Positions 20,431 to 30,212 of a DNA stretch of 64,000 bases are shown piece by piece. Below the pieces are notes generated by a model. That model ran no database searches. It was not told the origin of the DNA and saw only the letters and a program-made list of their open reading frames with translations. The position numbers and the translations under genes are program-made. Within the stretch, counting starts at the first letter, position 1; the number at the start of each line of letters is the position of its first letter. The stretch is taken from contig JAEOAD010000048.1 in assembly GCA_036365145.1 (NCBI GenBank), forward strand, positions 15,507,001 to 15,571,000, in the 5' to 3' direction. This DNA comes from Orientallactaga sibirica (taxonomy: Eukaryota > Chordata > Mammalia > Rodentia > Dipodidae).

Positions 20431-20847
20431 GAGGGCAGCAGTGGACTCTGGGTGCCTTGCTTCCCATGACTGGATCACATGTTTTGGGGGATTTTGGTTT
20501 GGGTGAGGTGTGCGGGATCTGCTGAAAGCCTAGGCCTCTCTTCCCGGTGCCGGGCAGCAGGCTGGCAGCCACACAAAGCTTCCGCAGGACTGGAGAGCTG
20601 TGCCTTCCTTCATCCCTTGTTCCTGGAGCTTTAATGGCCAGATCACAGACTAGCTGGGGACCTGGATGGGATGCCCTCTGTGGGGAGGATAGGAAAGCGA
20701 ATCTCCAGCATTCAGGAAAAGGAGCTGCTCTAGGGAAGAGAGGCCAAGGGAGTGACGCCCCTGGTGGAAAGAGGTGGCAGCAGCCGTCAGGGGCTGCCTG
20801 GGCCTCTTTGCAAGATGTCCATGTAAAGAGGTTAATAACGACTTAAT
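20431..20847. other. Single-copy, GC-rich
   Basis: No exon or repeat recognised. Confidence 0.45.
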
Positions 20848-20920
20848 GCGGACGCTTTGGGGCCAGAAGTGTTCCAGATATGAAAGATTTTCGGATTTGG
20901 GAGCATTTACACAGGCTTTG
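20848..20920. mobile_element. MER2-like DNA transposon fragment
   Basis: GCTTTGGGGCCAGAAGTGTT and TTTTCGGATTTGGGAGCATT match my memory of the MER2 terminal region. Short and old. Confidence 0.5.
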
Positions 20921-21408
20921 CATGTTGAAGAAGTTTTATATTTCAGATTTTAGTGTTTTTTTGGTTTTTTTGTTTTTTGTTTGGTTGGGGTACCTGGGTT
21001 TCCCAGAGAGCTGCTTTCTGGGGCCACTTCATCTTAGGAGGTGTTTCAGCCACCACGTCTCTCTCCTGGACTTCTCATGGATGTTCAGAGTCTGCGAAGC
21101 TCTTTTCCACATATCATCTAATTTGATTTCTTCCTAACGTTTTGCTACAGATTGAGTACATCAATTCCGTTTTTGGAATTTGAGTACAGCCTTTTTTTTT
21201 TTTCTTCTTGTGGCTGGTTTCCAAAATTTTATTGTTATTGATAACAAAATGTCTCCAATTCCATGGTAGATGATAAAAACTAGAAACAACCAAGTGTGAA
21301 GCCCTGAGTTCAGTGCTTAGCAAACAAACAAAAACCCTAAAAACAAGACAACTGAACACTACTTTCTAATGGTTTTCTTCAGTAATTTTAGGGATCAAAA
21401 CTCACTCA
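20921..21408. other. Single-copy with faint MIR/L2 trace
   Basis: 21085-21140 (CACATATCATCTAATTTGAT) resembles the conserved core of MIR/L2 elements; 21315-21340 resembles an ID tail. Otherwise nothing. Confidence 0.35.
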
Positions 21409-21597
21409 AGCTGGTGAGATTGCTCAGCAGTTAAGGTGCTTTCCTGCAAAGCCTAGTGACCTGGGTTCAATTCAACCAGGACCCATGTAAAGCCAGATGC
21501 ACAAAGTGGTGCATGCATCTGGAATTTGCAGTGGCTAGAGGCCCTGGACCACCCCCTCCTTGCTAGTAAATTTTTAAAAATTATAAATTAAAAAAAG
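21409..21597 (+). mobile_element. DIP-like SINE, diverged
   Basis: GCTGGTGAGATTGCTCAGCA head; CT tract lost. Confidence 0.88.
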
Positions 21598-21601
21598 GCT
21601 C

Positions 21602-21752
21602 GCTGGGCGTGGTGGTGCACACCTTTAATCCCAACACTTGGAAGGCTGAGGTAGAAGAATTGCCATGAGTTTCAGGCTACCCTGAGACTACATAGTGAAT
21701 TCTAGGTCAGCCTGGGCTAGAGTGAGACCCTACCTCAAAAAAACCAAAAAAT
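21602..21752 (+). mobile_element. B1-like SINE
   Basis: CGCTGGGCGTGGTGGTGCAC to CCTCAAAAAAACC. Confidence 0.94.
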
Positions 21753-21753
21753 A

Positions 21754-22010
21754 GGGCTGGAGAGATGGCTTAGCAGTTAAGGTGTTTGCCTATGAAGTCT
21801 AAGGACCCCCGTTCAATTCTCTAGGTCCCACGTAAGCCAGATGCACAAGGGGGCGTATGTGTCTGGAGTGCGTTTGCAGTGGCTAGAGGCCCTGGTGTGC
21901 CCATTCTCACTCTTCCTCTCTTTCTTTCCCTCTATCAGTCTCTAATAAATAAATAAAAATAAAATCTTTTAAAAAAACAAAAAATTAAATTAAATTAATA
22001 AAATAAAAAA
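21754..22010 (+). mobile_element. DIP-like SINE
   Basis: Head directly in the A tail of the preceding B1; three sense SINEs in a row (21409-22010). Confidence 0.94.
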
Positions 22011-22139
22011 TGAAGTGAGTCCAGTCAGAAGCTAGCCAACTGTAGCTGTCTGCCAGCTAGCAGAGGACCTAGAAAAACCTTACAAGCGACTTCCCATCTT
22101 CACAGGTTCTGAGTCTGTACATTCAACCAACCTCAGTTT

Positions 22140-22440
22140 TAAAAAAATATATTGATGAGTATATATCAGACAGGTGCAAATGTTCCTTCACCCCGTTCCC
22201 TAAATACAGTGTGCCAACTATTTACGTTAGCATTTACATTGTGTTAAGTGTACAAACATCTAGAGATATTTAAAGTATGTGGGAGGACGTGAGTTGGATC
22301 TGTAAGGTTCCAATAAAGGACTTGAGCTCCACTCACACAATGGATCAGGGCGAGGTTCTTATAAAGGACTTGAGCATCTTCGGAGGGAGCCTGAAAGCAA
22401 CCTGGCATCTAGGGTGGCTGGACCACAGAGCCTGGGGAAG
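22140..22440 (+). mobile_element. Tigger1-like DNA transposon remnant
   Basis: CTATTTACGTTAGCATTTAC, CTAGAGATATTTAAAGTATG, GGGAGGACGTG and TAAAGGACTTGAGCATC follow the order of the Tigger1 3' end. GGACTTGAGC occurs twice (near 22318 and 22366), suggesting an internal duplication. The transposase gene is absent. Confidence 0.75.
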
Positions 22441-22456
22441 TGTTTTGTGGCTACAC

Positions 22457-22471
22457 AGCGCCACCTACTGC
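22457..22471 (-). promoter_or_regulatory. CTCF-like motif
   Basis: Minus strand reads GCAGTAGGTGGCGCT, matching 13 of 14 positions of the core consensus CCASYAGRKGGCRS. Adjacent to the Tigger remnant but outside it. Confidence 0.5.
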
Positions 22472-23440
22472 TCACTCGGAGAGTAAAGAAGAATCAGAAA
22501 AAGCCGCTTGCGGAGGAGCCCAGGAGGATGGGAAAAGCAGGTGCGGGTTGTGCGATTTTGTTCTGCACCTTGTAACATGCTGGCACTTCAATGTATATGT
22601 ACATTCCCTGCATACACATATATATACACATTATACATCTCTATGTACATTGTGCATTATTGTTGTCCCTGCCCTACATAGACATTTGTGAACACATCAA
22701 CATAAATGCCTCATCCTGGATTTTGTTGTTGTTGTTGTTGTTGTTTGGAGGGGGAGAATAAACTGAGGCAGCCATCTGCTGAGAAAAGTGAGGGTGACGT
22801 CCGATTGCCTGCTGTTCCCATCCTGGCTCAGAGGGCTCTGATGGTTGTTCAGGGCGGTGTGTTTGCCCACTGCATGCACTGTAAACAAGGGCCTTGCTGG
22901 GGACGTCAGGGGAGCAGCTGCTCAGAGTCCAGGGAAGCTTGAGTGCCGTTCGGAAGGTAAACACACTCTAATTTGGACAAATAGTGCCGGGGCCTGGAAC
23001 CTGGGGCAGATAAAGCTGCAGGAAAGTGTTGACAAGGAAGGGACAAGGTCTCCATGGCTGAAGTGGGAGACGGGTGGGGCCCAGGAATGTAAGGCTGTTT
23101 GCCCCTTGACCCCAGGTCCACCACTACCCTGGCCTCCTGTCTGCTCACAGTGAGAAGAGCAGTCTATGAGCATCTGAGACCTCGGGTATTAAAAGGGACA
23201 TCTGCTCAGGGAAGGAGAGGGCAGCATGGGAGGGGGTCAGTGTGTGAGCAAGGTGTTACATGTTCTCACCAGGTGAAGTGCCTTGCAGGTCACCATGGCC
23301 CCAGTGCTCACAAAGCTGATGAAAGCAGCCAAGGCAAGTAGAAATTGTCTTGGGAGCAGGAAGGAGACAGAATGGCTTCAGTGCAGCCTCCCTCGGCCTT
23401 GAACTTGCACGCACCTTGCCTTGTGTGAAACAACTCAGGT
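22472..23440. other. Single-copy with possible regulatory motifs
   Basis: Holds a (TTG)n at 22722-22746. 22860-23015 has TGTAAACA (22880-22887), GTAAACA (22957-22963) and AGATAA (23008-23013), that is two FOX-type and one GATA-type site. Open frames on both strands lack domains. Confidence 0.35.
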
Positions 23441-23444
23441 GTGG

Positions 23445-23447
<3 letters not shown>

Positions 23448-23481
<34 letters not shown>
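23448..23481. repeat. (TG)n microsatellite
   Basis: About 17 TG units. Confidence 0.96.
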
Positions 23482-23484
<3 letters not shown>

Positions 23485-23499
23485 AAGTCCAACAAATTT

Positions 23500-23530
23500 T
23501 AAATACATTTTATTTTATTTATTAGAGAGA
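23500..23530 (-). mobile_element. DIP-like SINE tail only
   Basis: TTTTATTTTATTTATTAGAGAG is the antisense tail of a DIP-like SINE; the body is missing and the foldback starts at the break. Confidence 0.6.
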
Positions 23531-23765
23531 GTCGGACTTGCTTCTTCTTGGAGGCCCCATGCAAGGGGTTTGGTGTTGGACAATGACACGGATTCACGAG
23601 ACCTCACTTTGCTGGTGAAGTGAGTCTGCAGGGACCTGCGCATCTTCCTGAGCTTATCAGCATGTGGAGAAGGCAGGCCTCCTGCAAATCAAGGTCTCGT
23701 GAATCTGTGCCATTCTCCAACACCAAGCCCCTTGCATGGGGCCCCAAAGATGAAGCCAGCTGGAC
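23531..23765. repeat. Inverted repeat (foldback), 74-bp arms
   Basis: Left arm 23531-23604 pairs with right arm 23692-23765 with about 11 mismatches and no indel. The inner 52 bp (from GGCCCCATGCAAGGGG to TTCACGAGACCT) have only 4 mismatches. The 87-base centre shows some further weak pairing. No transposon terminal motif or target duplication was found. Transcription is unknown. Confidence 0.9.
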
Positions 23766-23875
23766 TGACTACAGGGGGAGCTCCGGACATGGCATCCACT
23801 TCATTTTTGTGAAAGATTAAATTACCTCCCTCATTCCAAGCAAGACTGAAACATCAGGTGATAGTTATGTATTTA

Positions 23876-23936
23876 GGCTGCACAGTGGCATTTAGAAGGC
23901 CTTCAATGAAGGTTTGTTGAATGCAAAAATGAACTC
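23876..23936 (+). mobile_element. MIR/L2-type 3' end
   Basis: GGCCTTCAATGAAGGTTTGTTGAATG resembles the 'CTCAATAAATGTTTGTTGAATG' end of ancient MIR/L2 elements. Confidence 0.55.
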
Positions 23937-24004
23937 TTTCTATCTATAATAGCCATAGTTTTACCCTAACTATTGTCAGCATGTAGAGTCTTTCTTTTCC
24001 CCCA

Positions 24005-24078
24005 AGGGCTGGGGATTAAACCCAGAGCTTGTACATGCTAGGCAAGCACTCTACCACTGAGTTACACCCCAGTCCTAC
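24005..24078 (-). mobile_element. ID element
   Basis: GGCTGGGGATTAAACCCAGA, CATGCTAGGCAAGCACTCTA and CCACTGAGTTACACCCCAGT are the antisense BC1/ID tRNA-Ala-derived SINE. Confidence 0.92.
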
Positions 24079-24084
24079 TATTTT

Positions 24085-24309
24085 ATTAAAGCTTTTTAAA
24101 AACTTTTATTTGCAAGCAGAGAGAGATGGCGAGGAGAAAGGGAGAGAGAGAAGGAGAGAATGAGTGCACCAGGGCCTCCAGCCATTGCAAATGAACTCCA
24201 GATGCATGCGCTACTGTGTATCTGGCTTTACATGGGTACTGGGGAATCAAACCTAGGTTGTTAGGCTTTGCAAGCAGGCACCTTAACTGCTGAGCCATCT
24301 CTCCAGCCC
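24085..24309 (-). mobile_element. DIP-like SINE
   Basis: Perfect target duplication CCTACTATTTT (24074-24084 and 24310-24320), at the edge of the ID element. Confidence 0.96.
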
Positions 24310-24320
24310 CCTACTATTTT

Positions 24321-24567
24321 TTTAAGGTGCTGTAATGGAACTTAAGAGATTGTGCTCAGTCCCAACCATTCGGATGACAATGGCATGAGATAGGAGATAA
24401 AAGCACCTGAGAGAAGGGAAACATAGGCGAGGTTATTTTTGCTTTATTAATTGGGCTTCATTAATCATACAAGCAGATAGAAGTGAGGAATGGGGAGAAG
24501 GGTGCCATTAAGTACTTAATTTACATTTAAAATTTTGAAGCAGTGAAGAGATAGAAGAAAACCACAA
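24321..24567. other. Single-copy sequence
   Basis: Nothing recognised. Confidence 0.5.
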
Positions 24568-24582
24568 CCAAGGGTGATTTTT

Positions 24583-24743
24583 TTTGTTTGTTTGTTTTGT
24601 TTTTCAAGGTAGGGTCTCACTTTTATCTCAGGCTGACCTGGAATTCACTATGTAGTCTCAGGGTGGCTTCGAACTCAAGGCAATCCTCCTACCTCTGCCT
24701 CACGAGTGCTGGGATTAAAGGCGTGCGCCACCACACCTGGCTC
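24583..24743 (-). mobile_element. B1-like SINE
   Basis: Target duplication CCAAGGGTGATTTTT (24568-24582 and 24744-24758). Confidence 0.96.
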
Positions 24744-24758
24744 CCAAGGGTGATTTTT

Positions 24759-24976
24759 AAAAGTATTTTTATTTATTTATTTTCTTGCAAGCAGAAGGAG
24801 ATAGAATAAAGAGAGAAAGAGAATGGGCACACCAGGACCTCCAGCTACTGCAAATGATCTCCAGATGCGGGCACCCCCCTTTTGTACATCTGGCTTTACA
24901 TAGGTACTGGGGAATCAAACCTGGATCATCCAGCTTTGCAAGCAAGCTCCTTAATCTCAGAGCCATCTCTTCAGGC
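24759..24976 (-). mobile_element. DIP-like SINE
   Basis: A third copy of the same target (CCAGGGGTGATTTTT at 24977-24991) follows, so this SINE inserted at the same site as the B1. Confidence 0.95.
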
Positions 24977-25126
24977 CCCAGGGGTGATTTTTGAAGTCAA
25001 GGTAGCATGACCAGGGGTGTAGACTAATAAGACAGGCTCCCCTGAAATTGTTCCCAGGAGTTGATTCGCTTCCCACAGACAGAACAGAGCCAAGCCAGAA
25101 AGCAGTTTAGCAAAGACCTGTAAGGC

Positions 25127-25458
25127 TGTGGTGGTTGGATTCAGGTGTCCCCCATCAACTCACGTGTTCCGAATGCTAGGTCCCCAGCTGATGGAGATTT
25201 GGAAATTAACGCCTCCTGGAGGCAGTGTATTGTTGGGGGTGGGCTGACGGGTGTTATAGCCAGCTTCCCCTTGCCAGTGTCTGGCACACTCTCCTGCTGC
25301 TGTTGTCCATCTGATGTTGGCCAGGGGGTGATGTCCAGCCTCTGCTCCTGCCATGTTTCCCCTGCCATCATGGAGCCTCCTCTCGAGTCTGTAAACCAAA
25401 ATAAACCCTTCCCTTCCACAAGCTGCTCTGTGCCAGAAATGAGAAGGTGACCGCATAA
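25127..25458 (+). mobile_element. MaLR LTR (ORR1/MT-like), solo
   Basis: TGTGGTGGTTGGATTCAGGT start, GTTGGGGGTGGGCTGACGGG, AACCAAAATAAACCCTTCCC. A possible 5-bp duplication AAGGC (25122-25126 and 25459-25463) implies the LTR ends in a decayed ..CATAA. Confidence 0.88.
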
Positions 25459-25463
25459 AAGGC

Positions 25464-26006
25464 TCTGGGCTCAAGAGGCTGCAGTATACGGATGCTGGGT
25501 GTTGGCCGTGCCCTGGGAGGACCTGTCTGCTCCTCCTGGACAGAGGCGCCTTCCCAGGTAGCCACAAACAATGCATCAGGGCCACCTGGGCACAGGCAGA
25601 ATGTCCCTTTCCTTGCTGTTCTTATATCCCTGGCCTTGGGAAGAAGGCAATGCACTACTCCAGCAATGCACCATCAGGACCCAGTGACGTGGGAGTCTGG
25701 CGAGGGTCAGCCACTCAGACACAGTGCTGTTAGTGTGTTTTAGAAGTGGGGAATTGAACCTGGGCCAACAGGCTTTGCAAGCAAAGTGCAGCAGTGTTCC
25801 TAGATCCAAAGAGGCCAGAAAATCTGATTAACAGAAGTGGGCAGGTTGGTGATGGCTGCCCTACCTCCTTCTAGTATGCCCTTTTACACCTTAGCATTTT
25901 CAGTGTCTCTAGATTTCCAGCAATGTCCTTTGTCCACCACTCACTGACTATTCCTTCCCCTTTCTGCAAAACAATTGGCCTCTTCAGTATCTCTGCCCCT
26001 CTCTTT
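25464..26006. other. Single-copy with a DIP-like fragment
   Basis: 25745-25790 (GGGAATTGAACCTGGGCCAA ... GCTTTGCAAGCAAA) is a 45-base antisense DIP-like fragment. The rest is unassigned; overlapping frames at 25145-25809 have no recognisable product. Confidence 0.5.
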
Positions 26007-26018
26007 AAAAAGTCTGAG

Positions 26019-26221
26019 AGAAGGTTGGCTTAGCAGTTAAGTCATTTGCCTGCAAAGCCAAAGAACCCAGGTTTGAGTCCCCAGGACCCATGTTAGCCAG
26101 ATGCACAAGGGGGTGCACATGTTTGGAGTTTGTTTGCAGTGGCTGGTGGTCCTAGCGCACCCATTCTCTCTCTCCCTCTCTCTGTCAAATAAATAAATAA
26201 AAGTAAAGAAAATATTAATAA
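26019..26221 (+). mobile_element. DIP-like SINE
   Basis: Target duplication AAAAAGWCTGAG (26007-26018 and 26222-26233); head slightly damaged (GAAGGTTGGCTTAGCAG). Confidence 0.94.
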
Positions 26222-26233
26222 AAAAAGACTGAG

Positions 26234-27150
26234 TTAGCAAAAAAGAACTTTTCCAGCAGGGGTTCCAGGGCCATCTGTGATGAGCCTGCTTCCCTGTCAG
26301 GCATGCTTACCAGCACCCACAACTAACTCCCCCGAGACACGTGATTAGTGAGTAAACCCCCCCCACCCGCACTATACAATATCCAAGGCTGGTCAGAGTT
26401 GTCCATAGTGGGGGCCTAGCCTCCCTTGTGGTAACCAGCTTTTGCACAATTCCAACTAGCCATGGCCTGAACGGCACTGTTGCTGTGCCACTCTCCAAGG
26501 TAGATGTCAGAGGGGACATGGGGCATGGTCACCTGCCTCCTCCCAGGGGCATTCAGGTCCCCCAAACAGCAGCAGTGATATGGAGGGAGGGACAGTCAAC
26601 CCATCAGGCCAGGACAGGTGTAAGCAGAGGGATCCTGTGACCCTCACTCTGGCCCAGTGGGAACATGGATCCTACAAAGCTCATGTTGGGGGAGAGGGGT
26701 AGGAAAAGTCCTGCCCCAGTGTCCCAGAGGGCCCAATATTCTGGATTCTGTTCACTGACCAAGAAAGAGGTGACACATGACAGGCATATCCTCCAAAATG
26801 AAACAGGCAAAAGACATGAACAGGCTAAAGGCCAGGAAAGGAGCAGACAAGACAGGCTCGGATCAACCTCAGCAAACGCCAGGACAGGGTGGTGCCACTA
26901 GCGGGATGGCCTCGTCCCTTTACCATCCCCCACTCATCCCCAGGGTCACCTGCCGGGATGATAATTCATTCTTTGGGAGCTGGCGACATCTACCGGCAGT
27001 CGCTGTTACTAAGTAAATGATCTTTCTCCTTATTTAAGTTTGTTCAGAACTGAGTCCACACAACAGCAAGGGAGGTTTCTGTCCCTTGGGACACGTTTAG
27101 TCTGCAGAGCAGAATATTCCCTAACGTGTCTACACCCAAATAAGTCTTTC
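26234..27150. other. Single-copy sequence
   Basis: About 900 bases without a recognised repeat. Frames at 26428-27016 do not show domain content. No splice structure could be proposed. Confidence 0.5.
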
Positions 27151-27154
27151 TAGA

Positions 27155-27230
27155 GTTGGGAGTGTGGCTGTGACGGGACACTTGTTCAACACACAAGAGG
27201 CCCTGGGTTCCATGCCCGGTAATGCAAAAC
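27155..27230 (+). mobile_element. ID element, diverged
   Basis: GGGAGTGTGGCTGTGACGGG head and AGAGGCCCTGGGTTCCATGC B-box region with an AAAACAAAACAACC tail. Confidence 0.75.
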
Positions 27231-27334
27231 AAAACAACCAAAAACCCAACCAACCAACAACAGCAACAGCAGCTCGCTTCGCCTTGACCAGGCGTGGACA
27301 CTGAGGTATGATGTGCGAATGTGCGTGCATGCAT

Positions 27335-27336
<2 letters not shown>

Positions 27337-27384
<48 letters not shown>
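27337..27384. repeat. (AC)n microsatellite
   Basis: About 23 AC units, preceded by GCATGCATGCA. Confidence 0.97.
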
Positions 27385-27387
<3 letters not shown>

Positions 27388-27615
27388 CATGTCTTCACAG
27401 AAGCCACAAAAGACTAGCTGGGGGTGATAGTCCTGGAAAAGCTGACTCAACAAGTATGTGAGTCTGTCCCCACACTGTGGAGACCTAGCCTCAATGGAGA
27501 TCCATCAGGGAACTCAGGCCAGTCCATGTCACCAAGGGTCCCATGTTCTCCTGTCAGATACCCAGTGAAAGACGGCTTGGGTGGGACTGGCTGAGGAGAT
27601 GGTGTCTAAAGAGAA

Positions 27616-27645
27616 ATACACACACACACACACACACACACACAA
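27616..27645. repeat. (AC)n microsatellite
   Basis: About 15 units, immediately upstream of a B1. Confidence 0.96.
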
Positions 27646-27647
27646 AG

Positions 27648-27805
27648 CCGGGTGTGGTGGCCCACACCTTTAATCCCAGCACTTGGGAGGCAGAGGTAGG
27701 AGGATCACTGTGAGTTTGAGGTCACCCTGAGAATACAGAATGAATTCCAGGTCAGCCTGGACTAGAGTGAGACCCTGCCTTGAAAAAACAAAAAGAGAGA
27801 GAAAT
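27648..27805 (+). mobile_element. B1-like SINE
   Basis: GCCGGGTGTGGTGGCCCACA to CCTTGAAAAAACAAAAAG. Confidence 0.95.
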
Positions 27806-28432
27806 TTAATTCATTCATTCGACAAGTAGCTTGGAGGGCCTCCGAGGTTACCACCTTGTGCTGCCAACAAAGCAGACAAGAGCAGGCAACTTGTGTAGAC
27901 TGTCATTCATGTGCCTGGTAGTGGGGATCAGGCAAGAGACATGTTGATAAAGACACTTTCTGGTAGCTGGAGCTGGTGGAAGAGAGGTGACCCATGTTGT
28001 GAGGGTTTTGTAGTCAGAGGCTCGTGTGAAGGGCTCCCTGGTGGGCTCTGAGTGACCCTGAGGGGCCAGCTGGGACAGGAACCGGAAGCATTGGGAAGAG
28101 TGTCCTCGAGGTAGGAACAAGCCTAACCACAGCCTCAAAATTTTGTGGGGACACAAGGAGGGGGTGAGGGGTGAGCTGAGCAAGCAGATAACATGCTAAG
28201 CATGAGTCTGAGGGGCGCTTCCGCGCAACATGGAGAAGTACGGGCTGTGTCTCATTTATGTTCACAAGTGGCATTCCAGTGATGTCGTTCAGAGAAAGTG
28301 CTTTCTTCAGATGGAAATTTGATTCTGGTAGAAGCAAGCACAATGTTCCTGGTGGTGTCGTGGTTCAGTAAAAAGGAAGTAAATTAGAGATTTATTTAGC
28401 TTGAAGATTATGGAGTATTGTTTTTTTCTTTT
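27806..28432. other. Single-copy sequence
   Basis: No exon, RNA or repeat recognised; minus-strand frames 27848-28343 overlap each other without domains. Confidence 0.5.
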
Positions 28433-28613
28433 TAGAAAAAGAGGCAGATAGAAAGAGAGAATGGGCATGCCAGGGCCTCCAGCCACTGCAAACAAACTCC
28501 AGGCGCATGTACCACCTTGTGCATCTGGCTTACATGGGTCCTAAGGAATTGCACTTGGGTCCTTTGGCTTTGCAGGCAAAAGCCTTAACCGCTAAGCCAT
28601 CTCTCCAGCCCTA
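28433..28613 (-). mobile_element. DIP-like SINE
   Basis: GAATGGGCATGCCAGGGCCT to CTAAGCCATCTCTCCAGCCC; tail lost. Confidence 0.93.
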
Positions 28614-28679
28614 ATTTTGTATTTTGTTTTTTGTAAAGAGCACTTTAGCTACAGCAAGCTAGATCACTGTTGGGAGAAG

Positions 28680-28695
28680 CCACCAGGGGGCGCTG
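28680..28695 (+). promoter_or_regulatory. CTCF motif (strong)
   Basis: CCACCAGGGGGCGCTG matches every position of the CTCF core consensus CCASYAGRKGGCRS. It lies in single-copy DNA between two SINEs, plus-strand orientation. CTCF sites anchor chromatin loops and block enhancer action; occupancy here is unknown. Confidence 0.75.
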
Positions 28696-29019
28696 TAACC
28701 TAAGAATAGGAGGTTGTCCTGGTGTGCTAGAGGGGAGGGCACTTTCTTCAACACGGCTATCTAAAGTACTTGCAGAGGCTTGCTTTTACATTTTCAAAGA
28801 ACTGGAGCTTTTTACTATCGCTCTTTCATGCTCGCGAGGTCTGTGGTCTCCAGCTCCAACGCACCAAGTCACTCAGTCCCTCCCCAAAAGCAGTGGAAAG
28901 CTGTATGTGCCCACTCTTCTTGTCCCCCCACCCCAGGGAGGAATGGCTGGCTCATCAGGAATAAGGATAAGAGTGGAAATAACTGGTTGCAAACTTTGGA
29001 GTGAAAGAAGAGTTGTCTG
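28696..29019. other. Single-copy sequence
   Basis: Nothing recognised besides the adjacent CTCF motif. Confidence 0.5.
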
Positions 29020-29020
29020 G

Positions 29021-29156
29021 CCAGGCGTGGTGGCTCACACCTTTAGTTCCAGCACTCGGGAGGCAGTAGGAAGTTCGCCATGAGTTCGAGGCCAGCCTGA
29101 GATCACAGAGGTAGCCTGAGTTAGAGTGAGACCCTACCTCAAAAAACAAAACAACA
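29021..29156 (+). mobile_element. B1-like SINE
   Basis: Shares one pair of target duplications with the DIP-long element that follows: AAGAGTTGTCTG ends at 29019 and reappears at 29462-29473. Confidence 0.94.
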
Positions 29157-29460
29157 AGGCTGGAGAGATGGCTTAGCAGTTAAGGCGCCTGCCTGCTAAG
29201 CCTAAAAACGCTGGTTCCAATCTCCAGGTCCCACGTTTAGCCAGATGCAAAGTGACACAAGGGCGCAATGTCGCACTTGACCACAAAGGGGCGCATGCAT
29301 CTGGATTTCATTCACAGCAGCTGAGAGACTGCTGCTGCGCCCATCTCTGTCTTCCTCTCCCTCTCTGTTTCTCTCTGTGTCTCTCTCCAAAAATAAATAA
29401 AATAATAAAAATAAAATAAAATTTAAAAAAAATCAAAACAACAACAACGACAAAAAAAAA
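29157..29460 (+). mobile_element. DIP-long SINE
   Basis: Contains the extra block with CCACAAAGGGGCGC (29281-29294). Inserted in, or mobilised with, the A tail of the preceding B1. Confidence 0.94.
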
Positions 29461-29473
29461 AAAGAGTTGTCTG

Positions 29474-29710
29474 CGTTATTTAGAAGTCTCAGTGGAAGGA
29501 AAGACGGGCAACATTTGAGAACCAGTCAATGTGTGCCCAGCCTCATCAAGAGCCTTCCATGTATTATCGCCTCTCAGGAGGAAGGTGCTGTCAACCGCCC
29601 AGTCATGCACTTGAATCAGACACGACACTCCAAGGCCCTGGAAACGTGAAGACAACTGCAAACCAGTCTGTGGGACAGGTAACTCTGGCCTATCAAAAAC
29701 GCTAATGCAA
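29474..29710. other. Single-copy with MIR/L2 trace
   Basis: AGCCTTCCATGTATTATCGC (about 29550) resembles the L2/MIR core; otherwise unassigned. Confidence 0.35.
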
Positions 29711-29872
29711 GCTGGGCATGGTGGCGCACGCCTTTAATCCCAGCTCTCGGGAGGCAGAGGTAGGAGGATCGCCATGAGTTCAAGGCCACCCAAGAATACA
29801 TAGTGAATTCCAGGTCAGCATGGGCTAGAGTGAGACCCTACCTCAAAAAAAAAAAAAAAAAAAAAAAAAAAC
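29711..29872 (+). mobile_element. B1-like SINE
   Basis: Ends in about 28 A residues. Confidence 0.96.
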
Positions 29873-29874
29873 AA

Positions 29875-30032
29875 AGCCAGGCGTGGTGGCGCACGCCTTT
29901 AATCCCAGCACTCAGGAGGCAGAGGTAGGAGGATAGCCAAGAGTTCGAGGCCACCCTGAGACTACATAGTTAATTCCAGGTCAGCCTGGACCACAGTGAG
30001 ACCCTACCTTGCAAAACCAAAAAAAAAAAAAA
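29875..30032 (+). mobile_element. B1-like SINE
   Basis: Inserted in the poly(A) tail of the previous B1, head to tail. Confidence 0.96.
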
Positions 30033-30212
30033 TTTTCCCCAGACTTTCTGACCTGAGAGAATGGGTACACCAGGCCTCCTGCCACTGCAAACAAACTCCA
30101 GACACATGCATCACCTTGTGCATCTGGCTTTACGTGGGTACTGGGAAATCAAACCCTGGTCCTTAGGCTTTGCAAGCAAGTGCCTTAACCGCTGAGCCAC
30201 CTCTCCAGCCCT
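30033..30212 (-). mobile_element. DIP-like SINE with non-A-rich tail
   Basis: In place of the AATAAA tail, the tail-side end is the 31-base stretch 30033-30063 (TTTTCCCCAGACTTTCTG...). The identical stretch flanks the DIP-like SINE at 44728. Confidence 0.9.

Noticed and set aside
25145..25655. Overlapping open frames of 92-141 codons
   Set aside because: They lie over a MaLR solo LTR and its flank on both strands.
26984..27004. CTCF-like match near GGCGACATCTACCGGCAG
   Set aside because: At least two mismatches in the core consensus.
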